Part shown: piece by piece, positions 1 through 13,815 of the stretch
Position numbering within the stretch: position 1 is the first letter of the stretch
How the letters are laid out: each line of letters opens with the position of its first letter
NCBI RefSeq assembly: GCF_964340395.1
Contig: NC_135557.1
Coordinates: forward strand, 19,373,725 to 19,413,724
Reading direction: 5' to 3'
DNA: 40,000 nt
Origin: Glandiceps talaboti
Lineage: Eukaryota; Hemichordata; Enteropneusta; Spengelidae
Translations under genes and position numbers: made by a program
The notes under the pieces: model-generated
Seen by the model: only the letters and a program-made list of their open reading frames with translations
Databases searched by the model: none
What the model was told of the DNA's origin: nothing

Positions 1-1838
1 CAAGGTCAGCTGCCTAGGTCTTAGCTGGTGGGTAGGAAGGGCATGACCCCATGTTAACATTATCTCTATCAATAGACCCGATTGTAATAAGTTGCGGGGT
101 ACATACAGTGTTCCAAACTAATCGGGAAGTCTGAAGTAGCTGTGCTCTACAGGGAGTCTATATCGGTGGGAAAAAATGGAAAGCTAAGCTTCTTCTTCGA
201 ATTTGAAAGTCTAACAAGTCACGCAAAAAACAGCATGGTTTGAGTTTGATTACGGATTTGAAAGATCCTGAAGAGAGAAAAAACACTCAAGCAAAATGAC
301 TGTGCAGTAGGAAAGTTATTAGACGATGCGCCTACTTATCAGAAAAGGATCTCATCAAGTATCTTGGCATAGCTAATTTTAGGACGATGTTTGAAGAGTG
401 CAACTGAAAATGACATTCTGAAGTTCTGCGTTAATGGGACATAATTTGGACTGATCTGTAGCGCAAAATCATAGTACAAATTTATGCAACTTTTACGAAT
501 TTAACAGACATTTTAACGGTCTGTTATTTTTTCCAAGGTAAAATCCCTCACAGCTCATTTATTTCTAAACAAAATACAAAGACTATTCATACATAATCTG
601 ATAAAAACATCACAATCTCAGAATATATCATATCTTGCATGGTAAAGAAGTAAAAGTTATTTATTATTGTAAATCACCAATTATTGGTAGGCACTGCCGT
701 AAATCAACTAAGTGCATGTCATATCCATTACTGAAGATTGCATATCGAATTCGTTTATCACTACAAATGTAACCAAGACATGCAAATGAATAGTAAACTA
801 CCCAAAATTATTGCGGTTATTTATTAAACAAATTATAATTAACAAATGATTGATAATCATGATTTGGTAGCAACATAGCTAACAATATTTCATTTGGAAT
901 GATAATTGTACCATCAAGGACAATGCCTTTTGATTGATAATAGTAAAAACGTAGACATTCTATTGTGTCCTAAATAGAGGAGAAAGACTTTCACAATTTA
1001 CATTCCGAAAGCTAAAACTATTGTAAGATGGTAACAATCAAATGTGCAAAATCACGTACCTCACTGAGTCAGCGAACAAAAGGCTGCACTCTGACATCAA
1101 ATGTCTTTCAAGGCCCTCTTTCTCTGAAAATGGAATTTCTTAGAGTATCTCTAAGCTTTGCCTAATCTAGTGCTATCCTTGGCATGGAATATAACAATAT
1201 TTCTTTACGACTAGCTCAATGAGGTCCTGAGAGGAAATTTCAAACTTAAATAAAGCCATCCACACAGTCATTACCATCATGATAAGTTAGTGTTTACTGC
1301 AGAAGTTATGTTAATGTTCAAATGTGGAATATATGTCAGATCAGAATGTTACTTATAAACAGTTTACATCATTCTAGCAGTTGGGGGTTTACTCATTTGC
1401 ATGAACAACTTTTGGTTCATGATTTCCACATTAGGCTCAACGGTGGAAAAAAGATGATTAGATACCACAGGTAGCATCTAGATTAAGTTTTGCCATACGA
1501 AAGCTTGCTCCTGGTTCCTTTGAATAAAGGAAATATGGAGTTCATTGTGTTATTGTCAAGGAAATCAACACATTTTAATTTTCCGTAGATTGAAGGTTGT
1601 GTTCAGCGGTCATACTATCTTCACTTTGATATATTTTTTACCACTATTTAAAAATATTCAAAGGTGATACCAGCTTTTTATAGATTTTGATTAAGAATAG
1701 ACTGTGTTTTCTTGAACCAGTACCAGGAAATCAGGAAGTACCATTACAAGTTAAAAATAATAATTTCCGAAGGGCACACTACGTTAACTTGTCATTCTAA
1801 TCTAAATAACTGAATCTTGCTATATTGTCTTATTACAG
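1..1838. other. Intron-like AT-rich sequence upstream of the Cys-rich exon
   Basis: No coding exon, RNA gene or repeat array could be supported here. I looked specifically for the missing N-terminal cysteine half of a prokineticin-type protein (a CC pair inside an open, spliceable segment) and did not find it. The stretch ends in a good 3' splice site: a T-rich tract followed by TTATTACAG at 1830-1838. It is best read as intron of the gene whose exon starts at 1839, or as unique intergenic DNA further left. Confidence 0.4.
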
Positions 1839-2198
1839 TGTGAAGATGGCAGATTGATGACGAAGAACGAGAAATGTGTCGGTGGATCCCGGTTTATGAA
1901 ATGGAAGTGTGAATGTGAATGGCCTCTTGAATGTGACTACTCGCCAGTGCACAAAGCTTACGTTTGCATGGGGGACGAGGAGTATGACAGGTATTTATAC
2001 CGGTATGATTATATGGGTCGACAAAATATGAAGGGGAAGAGATCCAGGGCAATTAATAATCAGTTATACCATATACAAACCAAGCTGTATAATCTCTCAC
2101 AGTACAGTGGTTTTTATATACACCAAACCGAACACATAATTTGTTGTATACAAAATATTATTTGTGATTTTACGCGTAGACTAATTATAAAGTGTTAG
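1839..2198 (+). CDS. Candidate last exon of a prokineticin/astakine-like secreted cysteine-rich protein
   Basis: The open frame follows a good acceptor (TTATTACAG, AG at 1837-1838) and starts at TGT 1839. Six cysteines fall within about 50 residues with spacing C-x11-C-x10-C-x-C-x5-C-x10-C. In particular, the C-x-C-x5-C-x10-C block after a basic, aromatic stretch matches the C-terminal half of prokineticins. Dickkopf C-terminal domains share this colipase-type arrangement, but usually have a longer insert before the last Cys. Family members are small secreted ligands or cytokine-like factors, and the last vertebrate prokineticin exon also carries these six cysteines. The end is uncertain. The frame runs through a dibasic KGKRSR segment to a stop at 2196-2198, but a fair donor (GACAG|GTATTT, GT at 1991-1992) could end the exon at 1990. 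No AATAAA was seen just downstream. The CC-containing N-terminal half and the signal peptide must lie upstream of the window. The Cys-rich reading is fairly secure, the exact family less so. Confidence 0.6.
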   Translation, partial: CEDGRLMTKNEKCVGGSRFMKWKCECEWPLECDYSPVHKAYVCMGDEEYDRYLYRYDYMGRQNMKGKRSRAINNQLYHIQTKLYNLSQYSGFYIHQTEHIICCIQNIICDFTRRLIIKC

Positions 2199-2413
2199 CT
2201 TATTAACATATAAGTTCCATAGCACAAAACAAAACAGTTGTAATTCCTATTCTTATACACTGAAGTTACCTCTGCCTCGTTCTGGGCCATCTATTTATGG
2301 AGTCAGACATTCAGAAATCTGCATATTATTTGAAATGAAGCACCGTCTTAAACGTTGTTTTCAAGTGTTACAATCATAGGCTGAGATATTCTTAATATCA
2401 ATAATTATGAAAG

Positions 2414-4377
<1,964 letters not shown>

Positions 4378-4389
4378 CAAGATGGCGGC
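4378..4389 (+). promoter_or_regulatory. TISU element (YY1-type start-codon motif), CAAGATGGCGGC
   Basis: The 12-mer is an exact match to SAASATGGCGGC, the Translation Initiator of Short 5'UTR, which is also a YY1 core site. In animals it sits just downstream of the transcription start and contains the start codon. The 60 bp after it are clearly more GC-rich than the surroundings. Chance occurrence in a 40-kb AT-rich window is low but not negligible. There is no direct evidence of transcription. Confidence 0.4.
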
Positions 4390-4453
4390 TTCGGCAGCCT
4401 CGTCCCACACTAGAGGAAAGTCAGAGCGAGGAAGGTTTACCTGCAATTTGTGA
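4382..4453 (+). CDS. Possible short first coding exon starting in the TISU ATG (unrecognised)
   Basis: From the ATG inside the TISU element the frame gives an Ala/Ser-rich start (MAASAASSHTRGK...), then a basic stretch, and ends at TGA 4451-4453 after 23 codons. Being so short, it would have to be a first exon spliced before the stop. Candidate donors are the GT in GGAAA|GTCAGA (about 4418) and the weaker GGAAG|GTTTAC (about 4435). Neither is strong and no downstream partner exon was identified. It could equally be an upstream ORF, a non-coding YY1 site, or chance. The opposite strand is open for 60 codons (4318-4500) but shows no start or splice context. No function is proposed. Confidence 0.2.
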   Translation: MAASAASSHTRGKSERGRFTCNL

Positions 4454-4800
4454 TGTGTGTTTTGAAATGAGAGATAACCTTCTAACAGAAAAGTCATCAA
4501 GTGAATAGATACAATAAAGGGGACGGCTAATCTGGCTCTAAACTCGACATTGAACCTGTAAGTTGAGAAATTAAATCAACTTTTGTTTCGGCATGTTCAT
4601 TTCATCTTTTTATCATCGCATCATTGCCTTCACCTTCCTCGCTCTTATTCTTTTGTAAAACTGAACACTTTCGATAGAATGTACTGAAACATACCATGTA
4701 ACATATAATCTTTTAAGGTTAACATTTTTTAAAAGTATTTTCCCATATCAATAATCATAATAATTTTAAATCGCAATTCATTGATTCAAATCTGTCTCCA

Positions 4801-4806
4801 TGTCTA

Positions 4807-4853
<47 letters not shown>

Positions 4854-4854
4854 T

Positions 4855-4888
<34 letters not shown>

Positions 4889-4964
4889 GACCTGTCTGTC
4901 GATCTGTCCGTCCGTCTGCCTGCCTGTCTGTCGATCTGTCCGTCCGTCTGCCTGCCTGCCTGCC

Positions 4965-5051
<87 letters not shown>

Positions 5052-5058
5052 ATGCATG

Positions 5059-5090
<32 letters not shown>

Positions 5091-5092
5091 CC
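4801..5092. repeat. Interrupted (TCTG)n array with CCTG tail and internal duplication
   Basis: A ~290-bp tetranucleotide array: TCTG units, then a variant block with CGAC, CGAT, CCGTCCG and CCTGCCTG interruptions (about 4885-4965), then about 85 bp of TCTG, ending in about 35 bp of CCTG (5056-5092). Part of the variant block is repeated once as a ~30-bp copy. Long open frames through it encode Cys-Leu-Ser-Val or Asp-Arg-Gln-Thr repeats and are not genes. Confidence 0.97.
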
Positions 5093-6603
5093 AGTCTTTG
5101 TCTTCCTGCCTTCAATATCTCTTTTTTTGAGTCTAATTGTCCCATTATATTTCTTTGTTTGCTTCTCTTCCATGATTTCATCTTATGTTTTGTACAATGG
5201 ATATAAATCGATATTTTTTAAACGATATCCACATATCTAGAAAATATCTTAGCTATTAGTTTAGTCTTACTAATGGTTCATAAGAGTTATTGACTTTTGG
5301 GTAAACATTAGCAGTATTAAGTTTAATTCAATTTTTGTGCTACTAATCTTTATTCACACTACGATAACCCATTAGCACACATAGATAACAATAAACTTAC
5401 ATTTAGATAAATATAAACAAATGATGAAAAGCCTTTCCATGTAGACCTCAAATACTCACTAAACGAAGAGCCTAAGATAGGATCTCCATCAGATTTCATT
5501 CCATAAATTTTCATTTTCATATCAAAGATTTCATATTACATTAAACGAATCAAGCTTCTGGCAACCGTGCAGTTTATCAAAATCTTCAGGAATGATTTCC
5601 ATTAGTGCAGTGTTGCAACCCTACATATTTGACCGTTACGCTTAAATGCACGTCAAGTTGTCTTGTTGAAATCTTGAATTAAAGTACCTACGTCACTTTC
5701 ATAAAATAGTTATTCTGCTGTCTTCATAATTTGGTTTATGTTTCTGACCAGGGATTGGTGGTTCATTACTCAGCATAGCATACCTCAAAGATATTGTCTG
5801 CTTCATACTCACGGACATGCTTTTAAACTTGGGGTCTGTGTTTATCAATGTACCATAAACATGATGCCCCATCGCAATCTTCATCCTTATTTTGTTGAAA
5901 CATAACTCCAGGAAACATTTCAATTAACCAATATTGCTTGTCATGCTGTAAATGTTAATGGCCATTATAATGATGGTTGAGTAGACATCATTTCAGGTTA
6001 AGTCTGCAAGGACACTCTAAAATGTTAAGATACTATTCCCATGAGGTGTTCATGTAAATGTTGCTGCGAAAACAATTGTTCGTCCTCCTTTAGAAGAACT
6101 CCGTGCTGTCTTTGTTTGCCTACCAATTGGTTAAGCCCAACAGCACAAACCACCTATAACTTCGCTATATTGGCAGATTACAGTTTTAGACTATACCCTT
6201 CGTTTGATTAGTTGTTTATGGAGGGGCACAATTTAGATAGACTTTGTAATGACAAATACGACCGTTTTGAATTTATCACCAGGGATGTCTTCAGGTGGCA
6301 TAGGTGTGAGTAGTCATTTGTGATATCGATCAGGAGAACAGTAGGGCGAGAAGTGATGAAGTCCCAGTATCAAATTTAACAATATCAACCACTGGACTCG
6401 TGCTAAATGTATTGGAGGTCTTAGTCTTAAACTATAGTATACATGTTTGATAGTGTAGGATGATGAATCTATGCCAAAAGTTTTACTATGCCAAAATTTG
6501 TATAAGTTGTATACCATTATATTGCTTCCAGGATATGCAAACTCAAGGATTGGTAGTTGTCTCAAACACACATGCTAACATACACCCTCACCCCAGCCCC
6601 CCT
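5093..6603. other. Unassigned sequence; one weak minus-strand open frame
   Basis: The only item of note is a 74-codon minus-strand frame at 5699-5923. Its second half reads like ordinary soluble protein and ends in a TGA. It has no recognised domain, and internal splice-like signals (a GAG|GTATGC donor and a GGTCAG acceptor) cut across it. I do not call it a gene. Confidence 0.3.
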
Positions 6604-6647
6604 AAACAAACAAACAAACAAACAAACAAACAAACAAACAAACAAAC
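6604..6647. repeat. (AAAC)n microsatellite
   Basis: Eleven near-perfect AAAC units preceded by a C-rich stretch (CCCCAGCCCCCC). It explains the Phe-Val-Cys-Leu open frame on the minus strand. Confidence 0.95.
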
Positions 6648-8010
6648 AGAACATATACAGAATTGCAGTATAGTATATAGTTAAATATGCTATGATCTTA
6701 ATATTAAAGTAATATGTACATACATTTCTACTGAATTCTTTTTTTAGGAACACGTCCAAAAAGTATAACGGCCAAAAAGCAAATTCAAAGCTATATTGAG
6801 TCGAATCGTCAGTATTAGAGCATTATTGAGTGCACATAGCGTTTTATAGGGAAGTTGCAAAATTTAGTGACTTCCAACTAAGCACCGTCATATGTATTGA
6901 TGCACGTGGGCATTACTCAAAATGAGCTTAAAATTCCATCGACAAATATTGTAGATACAGATACTTGCTGCTAATAAAAGGCAAGACATAAATGGCTGAA
7001 CTCTAATGATATACTCAAAGTATACTCACTGAACCTTGTTAATACAAAATAAGAAGAATATGGAAATACTAGATAGTTATTGCATTTCGTGGAAATAACA
7101 AGAAGGGGTTCGGTTTCTGTTAATATCTAATATCTCAATCTATACATACAAGCATACCCACGGTTTCTGGTATCAAATATTTCAAGCTGTACAGACAAGC
7201 ATGCTCTCCTTTGTTAATACTTTATATAGCGTATCATATATACTACGTAACGACAGGAAAGAACCCCGGTAAATGAGTTATCAGCGGGGCAGGGAGGTCA
7301 ATACAACCGTACATTTTAGTTGATTGCTTTGAGTACTTATTGATTTAATTTCTCTCCTTAAATTTCATTACTTCTCTTATGCTGGCTGGAGAGCGTTAAC
7401 AGAATTAAAACCTAGTGCGTTGATGAAATACACTTTTTGATCAACGCACGTATATGATGTAGTTCCCGCTGTTCATGCAGAGCCCCATAATTGAAATATG
7501 GCGCTAGCATGTCAATGTAGATTATTAATACTGTACAGGGTAAAAGGGGAAAGAACAGGATCAGTTCTGTATCCATAGAAACCGACAAATATTTAAAGTT
7601 AACAATTACAAATATTTGAATGCAAGCATGGAATTAAAATGTCGAAATGTGTCCAATTTATTGCTTTGCCTATCATCTGGGGACGGTCAATATATCATGA
7701 TTCAATACGTATATAGTGTCTGTTTGGCGGCCTTGATAGAAAATACTCGAAAAAAAAAAATCCTACATGAAAGTTCAACACATTTTCGTACAAAGGGGTT
7801 GGTCTGATACGTCATGATCAAAATATAATGCTATGAAGATATATACTTTGTAAACAGTCGTAATTTCTGCCTCACTACAGTGTCAACTTAAAAATGAATA
7901 ATTTTAGTAGTCATTAATGGAAATGATATGAAAAGGCGTTTGTGATCAAGACGGACACCTTCATAAAGATGCACATAAAGTATAAATGTGATAGACTTTT
8001 ACAATCTTTT
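6648..8010. other. Unassigned AT-rich sequence
   Basis: No supported gene or repeat array. The right part (about 7930-8076) leads into a strong polypyrimidine tract in front of the candidate exon at 8078. Confidence 0.35.
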
Positions 8011-8026
8011 ACGCATGAGGGCGCTA
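8011..8026 (+). promoter_or_regulatory. CTCF-like motif 1 (ACGCATGAGGGCGCTA)
   Basis: Differs from the CTCF core form CCRCYAGRGGGCGCTA at about two positions. It is the first of five related 16-mers in 690 bp, just upstream of the candidate exon at 8078. Confidence 0.3.
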
Positions 8027-8077
8027 TATCATGTCTAACCTTTCTATTTCTCTTATTTCTGTTCCCATTTCCTGCAG

Positions 8078-8181
8078 TGACCTTCGGGACACCTTCAAGA
8101 GATTTGTATTCTAAAGCGGCAAGCCAAACAACATTTAGTTTTCCTATCTTTCAAGATTTTAAGAATTTGGAAGAAGATTTC
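8078..8181 (+). CDS. Candidate internal exon, unrecognised
   Basis: A long pyrimidine tract (about 8039-8073) ends in CCTGCAG, one of the best acceptors in the window (AG at 8076-8077). The frame TG|ACC TTC GGG ... is open for 34 codons up to GATTTC, followed by a GTACGT donor-like site (GT at 8182-8183). If unspliced it runs to a TGA at 8200-8202. The peptide starts TFGTPSRDLYSK, ends in an acidic NLEEDF, and has no motif I know. Against it, the segment lies among degenerate repeats carrying CTCF-like motifs, so the acceptor could be incidental. No partner exon was found. Confidence 0.22.
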
Positions 8182-8307
8182 GTACGTGTGATGTCATTGT
8201 GATATGTTGCAGTATTCTTCGTCTTGATTGTATTTTTCCATTCAAACTGTATTGTAATTTTGTTATAGACATTCAAGCTGTAATCTACAATCTGATCATT
8301 TTCATTA

Positions 8308-8323
8308 CAGTGCCCTCTAGCGA
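8308..8323 (-). promoter_or_regulatory. CTCF-like motif 2 (TCGCTAGAGGGCACTG, minus strand)
   Basis: On the minus strand this matches CCRCYAGRGGGCRCTR except for the first base. It is one of the two best matches in the cluster and points opposite to the other four. Confidence 0.4.
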
Positions 8324-8478
8324 CATGGTATGGCTATTATCACTCTTACACCATCAAAAATCGATCATAACGCACGAAATCTGCCATGTAAATTTTCTTG
8401 TGAATCTAAAACTTGTAACGGTATTGAGAAACTTCACGATACATATATCTGAATAGACAACAGTAATACCGTATCTTG

Positions 8479-8494
8479 TCACTAGAGAGTGCTA
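8479..8494 (+). promoter_or_regulatory. CTCF-like motif 3, degenerate (TCACTAGAGAGTGCTA)
   Basis: Keeps the CACTAGAG and GCTA parts of the core, but the central GGGC is replaced by GAGTG. It is probably a weak or decayed site. Confidence 0.2.
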
Positions 8495-8593
8495 AAGAGT
8501 AAAGCAATTTCGTTATTTTTGCAATCGAACACGTTACTTACAGTTGAAATTGTGTAGAATTCATCCCTTTTCTGAGTAAAGTTCGAAATGTAA

Positions 8594-8609
8594 TCACGAG
8601 AGGGCGCTA
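8594..8609 (+). promoter_or_regulatory. CTCF-like motif 4 (TCACGAGAGGGCGCTA)
   Basis: Two substitutions from CCACCAGAGGGCGCTA, with the complete AGAGGGCGCTA core. It is one of the two best matches in the cluster. Confidence 0.4.
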
Positions 8610-8681
8610 TAGCTATTGGATTTGCGCTAATTCAAACAATGTTACCTGTACTGGCAGTTTCGATAAGTATAACATCTATAT

Positions 8682-8697
8682 CAACTAGTTGGCGCTA
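8682..8697 (+). promoter_or_regulatory. CTCF-like motif 5 (CAACTAGTTGGCGCTA)
   Basis: Keeps ACTAG and GGCGCTA, with two or three departures from the core. The last of the cluster. Confidence 0.22.
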
Positions 8698-8923
8698 TTT
8701 ATAGGAAAGGACTTCGATTTCAGGGCATAGAACTTTTACACAATACGATGGTATATATATATGCGGTAGAAATACGGTCCTTTTTGATGAAATAAAAAAT
8801 AGCTTTGAAAGACGAATAATTCAAGCTCTTCAACTTGAAATAACTTAAAAGTAGAAAGTATATATTATATCTGCAAATGTACCAATTTATTTTCGAAAGA
8901 CTTGAATTTGATCCTAGGCCATA

Positions 8924-8964
8924 TCATGTGGATCGTCGTCCATATCACGTGTTAGTCATGTGAC
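8924..8964. promoter_or_regulatory. Clustered E-box-like sites (TCATGTG, CACGTG, TCATGTGAC)
   Basis: Within 41 bp there are TCATGTG (8924-8930), a CACGTG palindrome (8946-8951) and TCATGTGAC (8956-8964). They are embedded in a short direct repeat of CCATATCAYGTG. CACGTG and TCATGTGAC are classic bHLH-zip (USF/MITF/TFE-type) sites. Function is unproven. Confidence 0.25.
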
Positions 8965-9296
8965 TTCTTTACGGCTCATCATTGTAAAGGTATTTCTTAT
9001 AGCTTAGTCAACAAAAATGTCCCTTTAAAAATAAACAAAATATCAATGTGAATTTTCTTTTGATGATAAATAATTCTACTCAGGATGTTTTTCTTAATTT
9101 CATATCTGTGCTTTTCGTGTATGTAATAAACCAGATATTATTAGAATAATGCGTGTGACAAAGAGTTATTTTTTATAGTTTTTTATTTTATCTATTTATG
9201 TTTGAATCACAGGCTCGAGGCCCATATTAACCAAGCATAAAAAGTAATTACAAAAAATCAAGAGAATCACTGTATGGTACACACCGTACATACGAA
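8965..9296. other. Unassigned AT-rich sequence
   Basis: Nothing supportable between the E-box cluster and the ACAT array. Confidence 0.35.
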
Positions 9297-9328
9297 TGTA
9301 CACACGTACACATACATACATACATACA

Positions 9329-9362
<34 letters not shown>

Positions 9363-9678
9363 CATACATACATACACACACACACATACACACACATACA
9401 TACATACATACATACATACATACATACATACATACATACATACATTGTACATACATACATACATACATACACACATACATACATACATACATACATACAT
9501 ACATTGTACATACATACATACATACATACATACATACATACACACACATACATACATACATACATACATACATACATACATACATACATACATACATACA
9601 TACATACATACATACATACATGCATACATACATACATACATACATACATACATACATACATACATACACACACACACA
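9297..9678. repeat. Long (ACAT)n array with ACAC and TTGTACAT interruptions
   Basis: About 380 bp of ACAT units with ACACACAC blocks at both ends and in the middle. TTGTACATAC interruptions recur near 9445 and 9504, suggesting an internal ~60-bp duplication. All six long open frames across it (Tyr-Ile-His-Thr or Cys-Met-Tyr-Val repeats) are artefacts of the tetranucleotide. Confidence 0.98.
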
Positions 9679-12075
<2,397 letters not shown>

Positions 12076-12610
12076 GACAACAACACAACACAACACAACA
12101 CAACACAACACAACACAACACAACACAACACAATACAACACAGCACAACACAACACAGCACAACACAACACAACACAACACAACACAACAGTACACCACA
12201 GCACAACACAACATAACACAGCTCAGAGCAGCGCAACACAGCACAGTACAACACAGCACAACACAACGCAACACAGCACAGCGCAGCACAACACAGCACA
12301 ACACAACACAACACAACACAACACAACACAACACAACGAAAAGCAACACAACACAACGCAGCACAGCACAGCACAGAACAGCACAACACAACACAACACC
12401 ACGAAACAACACAATACAACACAGCACAGCACAGCACAACACAACACAGTAAAGCACAACACAACACAACACAACACAACACAACACAACACAACACAAT
12501 ACAACGCAACACAACACAACACAACACAACACAACACAACACAACACAACACAAAGCAGCACAACATAACACAGCACAACATGACACGACAATGAAACAC
12601 AACACAAAAA
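12076..12610. repeat. Pentanucleotide (ACAAC)n array, ~530 bp, with AGCAC variants
   Basis: The unit ACAAC/CACAA is repeated about 105 times. Variant units with A-to-G changes (CAGCA) come in clusters near 12140-12300, 12355-12380 and 12420-12440, separated by purer blocks at 12080-12130, 12300-12345 and 12455-12550. Open frames on both strands (Thr-Gln-His-Asn; Cys-Val-Val-Leu) are artefacts. Confidence 0.98.
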
Positions 12611-12992
12611 GACACACCATTTATAATATCACAACAAATATTACGACGTTAGGATGGATATAAAATCCTGAATTCGTTTTGATAAAGATCAAAGAGAGAA
12701 AATAATGAAATATGGTCAAACTAAAAACGTTCACTTCGCAAGAAATACACGTCTACAGTCGACTTTTTCATTGCAGATTGTGAGAATGTTGTTACGAACA
12801 AGCACGCGTGATTTTCAATAACCATTTTTCATATAAGAAGGAAATTGTATGATTTATGTCGTCAAAACGTTATTTGCCGCCTTGGGCTGATTTTGTATGA
12901 TGACCTTTTTATTTCTGATAACATTTTTTCAAGTCTCCTGTGGTGACAGAACTTTTGACTCTTAGAATGAAATATTTACGTTGTGTATGTCT
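12611..12992. other. Unassigned sequence with a minus-strand polyadenylation signal
   Basis: The only feature of note is AATAAA on the minus strand (12913-12908), about 80 nt beyond the stop of the candidate minus-strand terminal exon at 12993-13055. Confidence 0.3.
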
Positions 12993-13055
12993 TCACACGT
13001 GAAGGAGAAACCATCTTTTGGGAATTCTAACGTGTGCAAAGGAAGCGTCAAAGGC
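12993..13055 (-). CDS. Candidate terminal exon, minus strand, unrecognised
   Basis: On the minus strand a C/T-rich tract (about 13077-13059) ends in TTTCAG (AG at 13057-13056), a strong acceptor. One frame then gives 20 codons (AFDASFAHV... ending LLHV) to TGA. A second frame is open for about 30 codons. AATAAA follows about 80 nt downstream, so the layout fits a 3' terminal exon. Without splicing, the first frame extends upstream to 13226 as a hydrophobic 77-codon frame. The overlapping plus strand is also open (12981-13364, 127 codons, His/Asn/Cys-rich). Which strand is coding, if any, cannot be decided, and neither peptide resembles a family I know. Confidence 0.2.
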   Translation of the reverse strand, partial: AFDASFAHVRIPKRWFLLHV

Positions 13056-13116
13056 CTGAAACAGAAAAGGGGGCAATTTGCCAGCTACGACAGCTCCTTT
13101 TCTTGGGAACACGAAC

Positions 13117-13136
13117 ATCAAAGTTGTAATTTGCAT
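13117..13136 (+). promoter_or_regulatory. Adjacent TCF/LEF-like and POU octamer sites
   Basis: ATCAAAG (13117-13123), a TCF/LEF-type core, is followed 5 bp later by an exact POU octamer ATTTGCAT (13129-13136). They lie inside the GC-elevated 12.99-13.36 kb segment that also has the X-box. Short motifs like these are common by chance. Confidence 0.2.
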
Positions 13137-13268
13137 AATGGTTGGAATCGTGCCCTTCGGTATAATACCAAATATGATTGTCGCCAAAAGAGCGACGAAG
13201 ATTTCATTGTGAATAATAACGAACACTGTGAATTTTCGAGATATATCTTCATAAATACATTATACGCT

Positions 13269-13282
13269 GTTGCCATAGCAAC
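13269..13282. promoter_or_regulatory. RFX X-box, palindromic (GTTGCCATAGCAAC)
   Basis: Matches the full 14-bp X-box GTNRCC-N2-RGYAAC with both half-sites intact. RFX factors bind such sites upstream of ciliary and other genes. It lies about 210 bp upstream (in minus-strand sense) of the candidate terminal exon and inside a plus-strand open frame, so its target is unknown. Confidence 0.4.
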
Positions 13283-13668
13283 ATATCAGCAGAGGCAATG
13301 CATCTTATATCATCTCAATTTAAACACCTGTGCCACTACACGATTCATAGATAGCTCGAGATAATGTTCTTCTTTGTGTGTGTGTATGATGGTATATGGT
13401 TTTGGAGACATGGCAACGCTTGACGTTACTTGAGTGATTTTTTAGGAACGTGTAAATATATCAAAAACAAAAGTAAATTCCATCTTTCTGAACTAATGGC
13501 AGTAAAATTTAATGTTACGATCCATAAAGAAAACACCAAAAGCCATGGTCAATCGCTACAAATGTTTCATCACTCTAGTTTTATTTATTCCAACTCTCAA
13601 GTTCTTTTACTATGTGGTATGTTTTATACCTCGGACTATTGTATTTTCTCTTTGCCGTCTATGTCATG

Positions 13669-13727
13669 TGTGTATGTATGTATGTATGTATGTATGTATG
13701 TATGTATGTATGTATGTATGTATGTAT
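13669..13727. repeat. (ATGT)n microsatellite
   Basis: About 14 near-perfect ATGT units. The sequence between 13365 and 13668 holds nothing I can support. Confidence 0.96.
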
Positions 13728-13815
13728 TCAATATAAGCATGCTAATTATATTATGCATTGCTTTGGATAATAGATATTGGTAAGTACGGCAATATTATTG
13801 CAAGTGTAACGAATA

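Noticed and set aside
1854-1859. Reading the Cys-rich frame as starting at the TTG/ATG at 1854-1859
   Set aside because: That would drop the first cysteine (1839-1841) and the acceptor fits better; no signal peptide follows this ATG.
4755-5240. Frames encoding Asp-Arg-Gln-Thr and Cys-Leu-Ser-Val repeats
   Set aside because: Within the TCTG array.
5699-5923. 74-codon minus-strand frame with protein-like second half
   Set aside because: No recognisable domain, no upstream acceptor, and internal splice-like signals that contradict a single exon.
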